A stretch of DNA of 8,933 nt from Synergistaceae bacterium (GTDB lineage: Bacteria > Synergistota > Synergistia > Synergistales > Synergistaceae). Position 1 is the first letter of the stretch. The number at the start of each line of letters is the position of its first letter. The stretch is from contig JAISDQ010000143.1 in assembly GCA_031264605.1 (NCBI GenBank), forward strand, positions 1 to 8,933, read 5' to 3'. The translations under genes and the position numbers were made by a program. The notes beneath the pieces were generated by a model. The model saw nothing but the letters and a program-made list of their open reading frames with translations, was not told the DNA's origin and ran no database searches. Below are positions 1 to 6,523 of the stretch, piece by piece.

Positions 1-370
1 AAAATACAGAAAAGCTCTGGGGGGAGGTCAGCGGCAGACAGGCGTCGCGGCCGCGGCTGGACTTATCGCGCTCAAAAAAATGCGGCGCCGCCTCCCGGAC
101 GATCACAAAAACGCCGCCGCGCTCGCGGAAGGTCTCACCGCGGCCGGTTATGACGTAGAAGCGACGCCCAGGCGCACAAATATGGCGTATTTCGGCGTCG
201 GCGAACATCACGGGGACGCCGGGGCGTTCGCCCAAAAATGCGCGGAACGCGGATTGCTGGTGGGCGTGGCCGGCGAGGGAAGGATACGGATGGTCACGCA
301 TCTCGGCGTGGACGAAAACGCCGTGGCCGCCGCTATAGATATATTGAAGGATTTGGGCGCGCGGAGGTAG
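1..370 (+). CDS. ltaE: Low-specificity L-threonine aldolase, C-terminal part (5' end outside window)
   Basis: The reading frame is open from base 2, giving 122 residues before the TAG at 368-370; the N-terminal two thirds lie upstream. The enzyme is a cytoplasmic fold-type I PLP enzyme that cleaves L-threonine or L-allo-threonine to glycine and acetaldehyde. The visible part begins with KYRKALGGGQRQTGV, the conserved glycine-rich motif of the family, then an Ala-rich helix, and ends with the small domain carrying GRIRMVTHLGVD. The arginine of that last motif is expected to be the substrate-carboxylate ligand (family knowledge). The PLP-binding lysine must lie upstream of the window. An internal ATG at 80 is not the real start, because the conserved motif precedes it. 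The end of the gene carries the ribosome binding site of the next one (GGAGG at 363-367), so the two are probably co-transcribed. Confidence 0.9.
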   Translation, partial: KYRKALGGGQRQTGVAAAAGLIALKKMRRRLPDDHKNAAALAEGLTAAGYDVEATPRRTNMAYFGVGEHHGDAGAFAQKCAERGLLVGVAGEGRIRMVTHLGVDENAVAAAIDILKDLGARR

Positions 371-376
371 GCGGGG

Positions 377-1750
377 TTGTCGGGCGGACTGGTCGATAGA
401 GATGAAATAGAGAGCGCCTCTTCGCGGCTTTTGTCGTTTGCCGGAAGCAAGCCGGATCTGATGGGCGCGGACGTGTTGTTTTCGCGGGGAGAGACGTTCT
501 CGCTGAGCCTTTTGGACGGTTCCCCGGAGGAAAACACGTGCGGAGTGATGGGCGGAATATCGCTCAGATGCGTAGCGAAGGACGGCCGTCAGGGTTTGGC
601 CTTCTCGAACATGTCGGACGGCGTTTCGCTCCGCGATCTGATGGAATGGAGCTACGCCAATTGCGCCGCGTCCGAGCCGGACGAGGGGGTTTCGCTGTTC
701 GGAGGGCCGGCGTCGTTCGACGAAACGCCGCTCGAACTCTTTGACGAAAGCATGGCGGGCGCGGCGAACGGAAAATTCAGGATGAAAATATGCGAAGAGA
801 TGAACGAAATCGCCGGAAGCCATGACCCGAGGGTGGTATCGGTGCGTTCCTCGGCGTGGAGCCACGGCATGGGCGTATCGTTTTACGCTTCTACCGAGGG
901 GATATCCTTTTGGAGGCGCGGCACTAACGCGTCGTGCGGGGTTTCCGTCGTCATGAAAGACGGGGACGCGTTCGAGATAGGAGCGCACGGCAGGGTCGAG
1001 AGGTTCATGAGCGACCTCGACGCGCCCGTTATAGCGAAAACCGCCGTCGAAAGGACGCTTCGCGTTCTGGGGGGGCGTCCGGTTCCGACCGGAAAATACA
1101 CTCTGATGCTCGAACCGGAAGTGTCGGCCTGCCTGATGGACGAGATAGGCGATATGTTCTGCGCTTCCGAGGTTCACAAGGGGCGTTCGCTCATGGCGGG
1201 GCGGCTCGGGAACGAAGTCGCCGGAAAATCCGTTACACTGGAGGACGACGCGAGGATACCGAGAAAGCTCGGGACTTCGGCCGTCGACGCGGAGGGCGTT
1301 CCCACGGGACATACCGTCCTGATAGACGGCGGTATCGCCCGCGCTTACATGTACAATCTTCAGCACGCCGCGAAAGACGGCGTGAAATCCACCGGCAACG
1401 CCTCGCGGGGTTTCGCGGGCCTGCCCGACGTCAGCGCGTCGAACCTCGTTTTGCGTCCGGGAACCGAAACTCCCGAAAGTTTGATGAAAAACGTGCGGCG
1501 CGGCGTGTTCGTCACCGAACTGATGGGGCTTCACACGATAAATTCGGTGACGGGCGACTTTTCTCTGGGGGCCAAGGGCGTATATATCGAAAACGGCGAA
1601 TTGCGCGGCCCCGTCGCCGGAATAACGATAGCCGACAATCTCATGGATTTCCTGAAAAAAATCATCTCGGTCGGGAACGATCTCACGTTTTTCGGTTCCA
1701 CGGGCGCGCCGACCGTGATCGTGGAGGGGGTCGCAATTGCGGGAGAATAA
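377..1750 (+). CDS. pmbA: TldD/PmbA family protein, TldE (PmbA)-like subunit
   Basis: A 457-residue protein, the usual length for TldE/PmbA. In characterised systems TldD and TldE form a heterodimeric zinc protease that trims peptides such as microcin B17 and CcdA; TldD supplies the HExxxH zinc site. Here the equivalent central stretch (about residues 242-266, TLMLEPEVSACLMDEIGDMF) has no HExxxH, so this is the non-catalytic PmbA type. Other family marks are GKSVTLEDDARIP (283-295), the GHTVLIDGG turn (311-319), KSTGNASRGF (337-346), and the C-terminal block TGDFSLGAKGVYIENGELRG (392-411) followed by PVAGITIADNL. The start is TTG at 377, chosen because GGAGG at 363-367 sits 9 bases upstream. 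It follows the aldolase after 6 bases and overlaps the amidase gene by 14. No tldD is visible in the window. Confidence 0.88.
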   Translation: MSGGLVDRDEIESASSRLLSFAGSKPDLMGADVLFSRGETFSLSLLDGSPEENTCGVMGGISLRCVAKDGRQGLAFSNMSDGVSLRDLMEWSYANCAASEPDEGVSLFGGPASFDETPLELFDESMAGAANGKFRMKICEEMNEIAGSHDPRVVSVRSSAWSHGMGVSFYASTEGISFWRRGTNASCGVSVVMKDGDAFEIGAHGRVERFMSDLDAPVIAKTAVERTLRVLGGRPVPTGKYTLMLEPEVSACLMDEIGDMFCASEVHKGRSLMAGRLGNEVAGKSVTLEDDARIPRKLGTSAVDAEGVPTGHTVLIDGGIARAYMYNLQHAAKDGVKSTGNASRGFAGLPDVSASNLVLRPGTETPESLMKNVRRGVFVTELMGLHTINSVTGDFSLGAKGVYIENGELRGPVAGITIADNLMDFLKKIISVGNDLTFFGSTGAPTVIVEGVAIAGE

Positions 1751-3392
1751 ACTTAAACTCGTGACGTTTTTCGCGGCGGCCGTCTGCCTGGCCGTTATGT
1801 TTTCCGTGCCGGGCGGTTTCGCCGGCGCGGCGGAAATGGACATAATGCAGGGCGAGATAAGGAAAGGTTCCGTAAATGTCATGGAGAAGGGCGGCATGAC
1901 GTTTGTCGCTCTGGATGACGTGATGGCGCGCCTTGCCTTCGCCCCTTCCCCCGTCAGCGGAGGATTCGTCGTCACCTACTCGGGCAGAAAGGTAGAGTTC
2001 TGGAACGGGTCGAACGCCGCGCGGGTGAACGGCTCGGTCAGCGCGCTCGCGGCGGCCGTCGAATACGACGGAACCCACTGGTGGGGAGAGGCGTCGTCGT
2101 CCATACAGACGGTCAGGCTTTTTTTGTCGAGCATCTCGCGCCCGTCGGATATACGCCTCGCGTCTCCCGAAATCCGGCCCGCGAAAGGCGCTCCTGTCGC
2201 CCCTCCTCCGCCGGCGCGGACAGCGCCCGCCGAAACCGCTCCCGAGGTTCCTTCCCCGGGGGGAGTCCTCATAACGCGGGTAAGGTGGGGGGAACAGCCC
2301 GACGCTTACCGGGCGGTGGTCGACATCACCGAACAGGTGGAGGCGGCGGTTTCGGAGTCGCCGGGCAATGTCGAGGTCACCTTCCGGGGCGCTTCCGGCC
2401 CGGATATTGACGGCAAAAGCCCGTGGCCCGTTTTGTCGGCGGCGGCGAGGCGTCAGGGCGCCGATACGGTGATCCGGTTTTCTCATTCGGCCGACAGCGT
2501 AAAAGGATTTTGGGTGGCCGATCCGCCAAGGTACGTGCTCGACTTCTTTTTCGCCGGCCCGCGGGCCGGAACGGAGACCGTCGCGGCAACCGAGACGCCG
2601 GAGCCCGTGCCCGACGTCGCGCCCGCCGTGAGAAACACGACCATAGAGACCGCCGCCCCTAAAGAGACGCCCGGGCAAAAGGCGAAATTTTTGGTGGTGG
2701 TGGACGCCGGCCACGGCGGTCACGACCCCGGCGCGCTTGGAAACAAACTCAGGGAAAAAGACATCAACCTGCTTGCCTCCCTTCAGCTTGGCATCAGCCT
2801 CAAGGCGCTCGGCATGGACGTGAAACTGACGAGACAGGATGACAGGTATCTCAAACTCGGCGAGCGCACCGAGATCGCCAACAACGCCGACGCCGATATC
2901 TTCGTAAGCCTGCACTGCAACGCCGTCCCGAAGGGGAGACACGCGTCCGGGACCGAGTTGTATCTCATGGCTGAACAGTCCGACGAAGACGCCCTGAACC
3001 TGGCCATAATGGAAAACAGGGAACTCAGCGGAGGCGCGGAAAACGCCGAGGAAGTCAACTCCGCGGCCGACCAGAAGACGCGGCTTCTGCTGAAGATTCT
3101 CGGCGACATGCAGCAGAGCGATAAGATCAGCGAGAGCACCACAATGGCTGAGTTTCTTTACGATAGAATGAGAGGGGCGGGTTTGAAGATAAGGAACGTC
3201 CGGCAGGCGCCGTTTTTCGTGCTGAGAGGCGCGGGGATGCCAGCCGTTCTGGTCGAAATGGGCTATATCACGGAGGCCAGCGACGCGAAAAACCTGAACT
3301 CTCAGACCGAGAGAAAAAAAATGATGGACGCCCTGGCGCAAGGGATAAAAAATTACCTTGACAGGCGTCCCGGAGAAGGAGGACGTCAATGA
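1737..3392 (+). CDS. Exported N-acetylmuramoyl-L-alanine amidase with AMIN domain (Amidase_3)
   Basis: A 551-residue cell-wall hydrolase that cleaves the amide bond between N-acetylmuramic acid and the stem peptide. Domains in order: a signal peptide (about 1-31, hydrophobic 8-29, likely cut after GFAGA); an N-terminal domain of about 35-132 that I do not recognise with certainty (it resembles copper-amine-oxidase-N-type repeats); a Pro/Ala-rich linker (about 144-174); an AMIN-like beta domain (about 177-272), which usually targets amidases to septum or peptidoglycan; a second linker (about 275-315); and a catalytic Amidase_3 domain (318-543). Expected zinc ligands are H326 in DAGHGG, E340 in REKD and H393 in SLHCNA; E507 in VEMGYI is the likely catalytic glutamate. 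All are present, so it should be active. The start is TTG at 1737, with GGAGG at 1723-1727 nine bases upstream and inside the end of the PmbA gene. It overlaps the next gene by four bases (ATGA). Confidence 0.92.
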   Translation: MRENKLKLVTFFAAAVCLAVMFSVPGGFAGAAEMDIMQGEIRKGSVNVMEKGGMTFVALDDVMARLAFAPSPVSGGFVVTYSGRKVEFWNGSNAARVNGSVSALAAAVEYDGTHWWGEASSSIQTVRLFLSSISRPSDIRLASPEIRPAKGAPVAPPPPARTAPAETAPEVPSPGGVLITRVRWGEQPDAYRAVVDITEQVEAAVSESPGNVEVTFRGASGPDIDGKSPWPVLSAAARRQGADTVIRFSHSADSVKGFWVADPPRYVLDFFFAGPRAGTETVAATETPEPVPDVAPAVRNTTIETAAPKETPGQKAKFLVVVDAGHGGHDPGALGNKLREKDINLLASLQLGISLKALGMDVKLTRQDDRYLKLGERTEIANNADADIFVSLHCNAVPKGRHASGTELYLMAEQSDEDALNLAIMENRELSGGAENAEEVNSAADQKTRLLLKILGDMQQSDKISESTTMAEFLYDRMRGAGLKIRNVRQAPFFVLRGAGMPAVLVEMGYITEASDAKNLNSQTERKKMMDALAQGIKNYLDRRPGEGGRQ

Positions 3393-4165
3393 GACCTTCG
3401 CAGAGGAGAAAAATTCCCTTCGACGACGAACCGTCGCCTAGCGAAAAACGGGAGTTGATCAGACGCGGAGAATGGGAGGAAGATGAGGACGCGGACGCGG
3501 AAGTGCGCGACCGCGCGCCGCTTGTGTTCAGGCTTCTCGCCTGGACGTCTTTGGTCGTGATTTTCTTCGCGGTTGGGTACGCGGCTACTTCACTAGCCTT
3601 CAAATGGCTCGACAAAAGCGCTTACGAGACCGGAACCCGCGCTCCTGGGAATCCGGTAAACGCCGCTGAGGTGACGCAAAACCTTTTGACCGCGCCCGCG
3701 GGAGCGGAAGGTTCGGTTCCCGATTCGCCGGCCCCCGCGAATCTGACGGTAACGCAGGGACGCGACGCCTACGTCGCGGTCACCATATCGATTCCCGACG
3801 GCAGCTCGTTCAAGACGAGACAGATACGCTGCGCCGGCGCTCTGAGGGAAGACACGATCAAACAGACGCTGGCGGCGTATATGGACGCCATGAAAGAAAG
3901 TCAGATATTGGCCTCCGGAGCCCAGGACCTGAACATATTTCAGAGCGGCGAGTGGCTGTATCTCAACATGAGCGGCGATTTTCTGGAATCCATAAAAACT
4001 CTCGGCGCGGAAAAATCGCGGCTGATGCTGACGGGCCTGGTGAAAACGATGTACGACAACTTCCCTCCTGTCAATAAGATCAAGTTTTACATAGACGGCA
4101 AGGAAGTGCGCGACAAAAAACCCATCGATCTCACATCTCCGTGGGGTTTCAGCGTCAGATCGTGA
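3389..4165 (+). CDS. Membrane-anchored GerMN-domain protein
   Basis: A 258-residue protein. It has a charged cytoplasmic N-terminus of about 45 residues rich in Arg and in Asp/Glu (EWEEDEDADAE, 28-38), one membrane segment (about 46-71), a low-complexity Ala/Pro linker (about 84-118), and an extracytoplasmic GerMN domain (about 125-245). The C-terminal half shows the family's beta-hairpin and helix pattern: EWLYLNMSGDFLES (188-201), then a helix SRLMLTGLVKTMY, then VNKIKFYIDGKEV (228-240). GerM in Bacillus takes part in sporulation and germination; in other bacteria this domain is found next to amidases and probably helps peptidoglycan remodelling. The ATG overlaps the amidase stop as ATGA and is preceded by AAGGAGG (3376-3382), so the two genes are translationally coupled. 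The assignment rests on domain pattern and neighbourhood; the precise role is unknown. Confidence 0.82.
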   Translation: MRPSQRRKIPFDDEPSPSEKRELIRRGEWEEDEDADAEVRDRAPLVFRLLAWTSLVVIFFAVGYAATSLAFKWLDKSAYETGTRAPGNPVNAAEVTQNLLTAPAGAEGSVPDSPAPANLTVTQGRDAYVAVTISIPDGSSFKTRQIRCAGALREDTIKQTLAAYMDAMKESQILASGAQDLNIFQSGEWLYLNMSGDFLESIKTLGAEKSRLMLTGLVKTMYDNFPPVNKIKFYIDGKEVRDKKPIDLTSPWGFSVRS

Positions 4166-4189
4166 GTTCGCGGCCGACGCGCCGGGGGC

Positions 4190-4837
4190 GTGAGTGATAT
4201 AAAAATAGTCCTCGCGAGCGGGAACCGTCATAAATACCGCGAATTCGCCGATTTCTTCGCTTCGTTGAACGGCGCGCCGGGCGAACGCGCGGAACTGCTG
4301 AGCGTCGCGGATTTTGCGCAAACTCCCGGAGATATCGAGGAGTCCGGTTCGAGCTACGAGGAAAACGCGGCCATAAAGGCCCGTATATGCGCCGGATTTT
4401 TCGGGCTCCCGGCGATAGCTGACGACAGCGGGCTCGAAGCGCGGGCGCTCGATTGGAAACCAGGCATATACAGCGCGCGCGCCGCGGCGGGCGGCGACAG
4501 CGGCAGGATCGCGTGGCTGCTCGGGGAGATGGAGGGAAAAAACGACAGAAGAGCCTGTTTCAAGGCGTCTCTCGCAATAGCGTTTCCCAACTCCCGCGAG
4601 GGAACGAGGGATTATTTTTCGTCGGAGGGCGTCTGCTGGGGAAACATCTCCAACCGCCCTTCGGGGGAAGACGGTTTCGGCTACGATCCGGTGTTCGTGC
4701 CCGACGGATATCAAAAAACATTTGCCGAACTGGGGCGCGCGGTCAAAAGCAAAATTTCGCATCGCGCGATTGCGATGCGAGGGGTAGCGTTATTGCTGCC
4801 TCATGTGGTAAAATATTTTCTCGCGTACTGCGGATGA
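4190..4837 (+). CDS. rdgB: RdgB/HAM1 family dITP/XTP pyrophosphatase
   Basis: A 215-residue cytoplasmic enzyme of full length that hydrolyses non-canonical purine triphosphates (dITP, ITP, XTP) to the monophosphate and pyrophosphate, keeping deaminated purines out of DNA and RNA. Motifs are complete: the substrate loop SGNRHKYREF near the N-terminus; SSYEENAAIKA; the metal/catalytic motif ADDSGLEARALDWKPGIYSA; and the C-terminal signature GEDGFGYDPVF followed by TFAELGRAVKSKISHRA, which holds base- and phosphate-binding residues. The start is GTG at 4190, placing the LASGNRHK loop at the normal distance from the N-terminus; the ribosome binding site is poor (only a G-run just upstream), consistent with coupling to the GerMN gene 24 bases before it. 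In B. subtilis the order is gerM-rph-rdgB; here rph is absent between them. Confidence 0.95.
   Translation: MSDIKIVLASGNRHKYREFADFFASLNGAPGERAELLSVADFAQTPGDIEESGSSYEENAAIKARICAGFFGLPAIADDSGLEARALDWKPGIYSARAAAGGDSGRIAWLLGEMEGKNDRRACFKASLAIAFPNSREGTRDYFSSEGVCWGNISNRPSGEDGFGYDPVFVPDGYQKTFAELGRAVKSKISHRAIAMRGVALLLPHVVKYFLAYCG
4757..4780. repeat. Perfect 9-bp inverted repeat in the 3' end of rdgB
   Basis: TCGCATCGC (4757-4765) and GCGATGCGA (4772-4780) are perfectly complementary with a 6-base loop. The element encodes the conserved SHRAIAMR motif, so protein constraint may explain it. No T-run follows on either strand, so it does not look like a terminator. It could form a hairpin in the mRNA just upstream of secG. 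Confidence 0.45.
4806..4814 (+). promoter_or_regulatory. Possible extended -10 promoter for secG
   Basis: TGGTAAAAT within the last codons of rdgB fits an extended -10 element (TGn followed by TAAAAT at 4809-4814). No good -35 hexamer lies 16-18 bases upstream. It is placed to give a leader of about 55 bases for secG. The bases also encode protein, so chance is a real alternative. Confidence 0.28.
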
Positions 4838-4874
4838 TTTTGGAAACAAAGCTCTTATGGGGGGCTATCGAGCG

Positions 4875-5102
4875 ATGAAAATTGTTATATCTGTCTTGTT
4901 TTTAGTTCTGTGTATCGGTCTGATCCTGGTAATTCTCACGCAGCACAGAAAAAGCGGGGGCTTCACCGGCGGTTTCGGCGGCGGCGGCACCCAGATGGAC
5001 ATGTCGGGAGGTTCCTGGCAGCGCATGACCACGATGACTAAGATAACCGTGGTGCTTACGGCGGCTTTCATGCTGCTGTCCCTGGTGCTCCTTAAAGTGT
5101 AA
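4875..5102 (+). CDS. secG: Preprotein translocase subunit SecG
   Basis: A 75-residue membrane protein that associates with SecYE and eases SecA-driven protein export across the inner membrane. It has two membrane segments (about 3-22 and 54-73) joined by a Gly-rich cytoplasmic loop (GGFTGGFGGGG), the classic SecG layout. The pattern ILTQHRKSGG after the first helix and RMTTMTKITVVLT leading into the second match the family. I choose ATG 4875 because it gives the usual short N-terminus directly before the first helix and has a G-run (4859-4864) upstream; an in-frame ATG at 4857 would add MGGYRA and has a weaker ribosome binding site. It follows rdgB after 37 bases and precedes the ribosomal protein operon. 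Confidence 0.9.
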   Translation: MKIVISVLFLVLCIGLILVILTQHRKSGGFTGGFGGGGTQMDMSGGSWQRMTTMTKITVVLTAAFMLLSLVLLKV

Positions 5103-5116
5103 CGCGCACGAACGGC

Positions 5117-5145
5117 TTGACCTCATTTTTTCGTTGTTATATAAT
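5117..5145 (+). promoter_or_regulatory. Sigma70-type promoter of the rplM-rpsI operon
   Basis: TTGACC (5117-5122) and a perfect TATAAT (5140-5145) are separated by exactly 17 bases, with an AT-rich spacer. The match is 11 of 12 to consensus. Transcription should begin near 5152, giving a leader of about 68 bases before rplM. A strong promoter is what ribosomal protein genes need. Confidence 0.85.
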
Positions 5146-5171
5146 TCGTTGGTTTGCGTTACAGGATGTTC

Positions 5172-5201
5172 GCGCGCTGAACCGTCAGCGGCGCTGTTTT
5201 T
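5172..5201 (+). promoter_or_regulatory. Leader hairpin with T-run upstream of rplM (possible attenuator)
   Basis: In the leader, GCGCGCTGA (5172-5180) pairs with TCAGCGGCGC (5185-5194), nine pairs with one bulged G and a 4-base ACCG loop. After TG comes TTTTT (5197-5201). This resembles a short intrinsic terminator lying downstream of the promoter and before the rplM ribosome binding site, so it may attenuate the operon or serve as a binding site for L13 feedback. It might also end read-through from secG. The structure is seen directly; the function is inferred. Confidence 0.5.
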
Positions 5202-5219
5202 AGAAGAGGGGGAAATTTT

Positions 5220-5666
5220 ATGATCGGCACGCGCACTTATGTGGCCAAAAAGGAAGAGGTGGAACGCCGCTGGTACGTCATCGACGCGACGGACAAACAT
5301 CTCGGACGCATGGCTGTTCAGATAGCCCGTATTTTAACCGGGAAACACCGTCCCGGGTATACGCCGCATGTGGACACAGGGGATTTCGTAGTGGTCGTTA
5401 ACGCGGAGAAAGTCGGACTCACCGGCAAAAAGAGGGAGCAGTCCAAATTATACAGATACAGCGGCTATCCGGGCGGATTGAAGTCCGCGACGTACGGGGA
5501 AGTAATCGCGCGCCGTCCCGCTCATCTCATCGAAAAAGTGGTATGGGGGATGCTGCCCAAGACGCGGTTGGGCCGGGCTATGTATAAAAAATTGAAGGTA
5601 TACGCCGGCGGCGAACACCCGCACGCCGCTCAGCGCCCTGAACCCGTGGAAAGCTTCAACTGGTAG
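5220..5666 (+). CDS. rplM: 50S ribosomal protein L13
   Basis: A 148-residue protein of the large ribosomal subunit that binds 23S rRNA early in assembly. It has the full set of L13 motifs: RRWYVIDATDKHLGR (16-30), the GKHRPGYTPHVDTGD block (41-55), LTGKKREQSKLYRYSGYPGG, MLPKTRLGRAMYKKLKVY, and the C-terminal GGEHPHAAQRPEP. The ATG at 5220 follows GAGGGGG (5205-5211) with an 8-base spacing. It is co-transcribed with rpsI, 15 bases downstream, the arrangement conserved in most bacteria. Sequence is complete with no oddities. Confidence 0.98.
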   Translation: MIGTRTYVAKKEEVERRWYVIDATDKHLGRMAVQIARILTGKHRPGYTPHVDTGDFVVVVNAEKVGLTGKKREQSKLYRYSGYPGGLKSATYGEVIARRPAHLIEKVVWGMLPKTRLGRAMYKKLKVYAGGEHPHAAQRPEPVESFNW

Positions 5667-5681
5667 GGAGGACGATCATAC

Positions 5682-6074
5682 ATGGACATTGCCAATTTCT
5701 GGGGAACCGGCCGCCGCAAGAACGCGGTAGCCCGTGTGCTTCTTCGCTCGGGTGCCGGAAAGATAACGATTAACGACCGCGAGGTTGACGACTACCTGCC
5801 CAGGTTTATATGGAAGTCGCAGGCGGTCGAGCCGCTTGCGGTCGGCGGGGTGGAAGGCAGGGTCGACGTGAAGATAAACGTTCACGGAGGCGGACTCACG
5901 GGACAGAGCGGCGCGATTCGCATGGGCATCGCGAGGGCGATAATCAAGCTCAATCCCGACGCCCGGCAGGCGCTTAAAAAAGCGGGAATGCTGAAACGCG
6001 ATTCCCGCATGGTCGAGCGCAAAAAGTTCGGTCAGAAGGGCGCGCGCGGAAAGCGGCAGTTCTCCAAGCGTTAA
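5682..6074 (+). CDS. rpsI: 30S ribosomal protein S9
   Basis: A 130-residue small-subunit protein whose C-terminal tail reaches the P-site tRNA. Family marks are the N-terminal WGTGRRKNAVARVLL, the GGGLTGQSGAIRMGIARA block (about 74-91), RDSRMVERKKFGQKGARGK, and the terminal QFSKR, the conserved tail that contacts tRNA. GGGAGG (5666-5671) precedes the ATG by 10 bases and overlaps the rplM stop codon region. The length is normal. Confidence 0.98.
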   Translation: MDIANFWGTGRRKNAVARVLLRSGAGKITINDREVDDYLPRFIWKSQAVEPLAVGGVEGRVDVKINVHGGGLTGQSGAIRMGIARAIIKLNPDARQALKKAGMLKRDSRMVERKKFGQKGARGKRQFSKR

Positions 6075-6077
6075 TCG

Positions 6078-6092
6078 CGGGGAATTACCCCG
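6078..6092 (+). repeat. Small hairpin just after rpsI
   Basis: CGGGG (6078-6082), AATTA loop and CCCCG (6088-6092) form a 5-bp perfect stem directly after the S9 stop codon. No T-run follows. It may protect the 3' end of the message or be chance. Confidence 0.35.
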
Positions 6093-6120
6093 AGACGCGC
6101 AATATCGACGCGAAACACGA

Positions 6121-6157
6121 ACGGACGGCGCAGAAAAATTCGCTGTCCGTTTTTTTT
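6121..6157 (+). terminator. Intrinsic terminator of the rplM-rpsI operon
   Basis: ACGGACGGCG (6121-6130) pairs with CGCTGTCCGT (6141-6150) over ten pairs, one of them G-U, with a 10-base loop, followed by seven Ts (6151-6157). The A at 6120 can extend the stem into the T-run. A second weaker element follows: GCGGC-GAC-GCCGC at 6172-6184, with TTTTT at 6190-6194. Confidence 0.9.
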
Positions 6158-6419
6158 GCCGTTTTAGCGTGGCGGCGACGCCGCGCGAATTTTTCCGTAA
6201 ATTTCTCCCCGCCCGCGTGAAATGTGTTTCTTAATAATAATGTCCTCCTCGGTGATTCAGTAATTTTATAAACATTTCCCGTTAGTTTTTTAGAAAAACG
6301 CCATATTATTTTTAAAATATACCAAGATTTTCCAGGACACATATTATATCAGCAGGTGTTCAAAGGAATTGGGATTAAACCGCTTGTTATCTTGAAATGT
6401 ACCGATGTAGAAATTTGGC

Positions 6420-6425
6420 TATAAT
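6420..6425 (+). promoter_or_regulatory. Candidate -10 element for the pilus-like genes
   Basis: A perfect TATAAT in the AT-rich region. The nearest good -35-like hexamer, TTGAAA (6392-6397), is 22 bases away, too far for a standard sigma70 promoter; at 16 bases only TGTACC is available. If used, the leader would be about 205 bases. An activator-dependent promoter is possible. Confidence 0.35.
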
Positions 6426-6434
6426 AAACGAGGT

Positions 6435-6523
6435 GGTATTGAGTTTTTGTTGGAAGTGCGGACAGTCAGCGGAAAGCGAGATGTATCTACCCAATACCTG
6501 TTGATATAGTCGATGTTGGGGTA
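6435..6523 (+). promoter_or_regulatory. Possible structured leader with two competing helices
   Basis: GGTATTG (6435-6441) is complementary to CAATACC (6492-6498). The overlapping segment TACCCAA (6488-6494) is also complementary to TTGGGGTA (6516-6523) with one bulged G. The two pairings share 6492-6494 and exclude each other, as in a switching RNA. Each helix has seven pairs, short enough to occur by chance, and I recognise no known riboswitch family. Confidence 0.25.

Noticed and set aside
934..1764. 276-codon forward frame inside the PmbA gene
   Set aside because: It is very rich in Arg and Gly, as expected from an out-of-frame reading of a GC-rich gene; the PmbA frame has all the family motifs.
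1683..3389. 568-codon open frame on the reverse strand opposite the amidase gene
   Set aside because: It is the mirror of a well-supported amidase gene; its Arg/Gly/Pro-rich product has no motif, and such long reverse frames are common opposite high-GC3 genes.
3593..4762. 389-codon reverse frame opposite the GerMN and rdgB genes
   Set aside because: It spans two recognised forward genes and their spacer, with no recognisable protein features.
6085..6342. 85-codon reverse frame downstream of rpsI
   Set aside because: It runs through the rpsI terminator, its composition is unlike a real protein, and it has no supported start.
6366..6384. Sigma54 -24/-12 promoter
   Set aside because: The GG and GC doublets are not at the required spacing; they are off by one and the flanks do not match.
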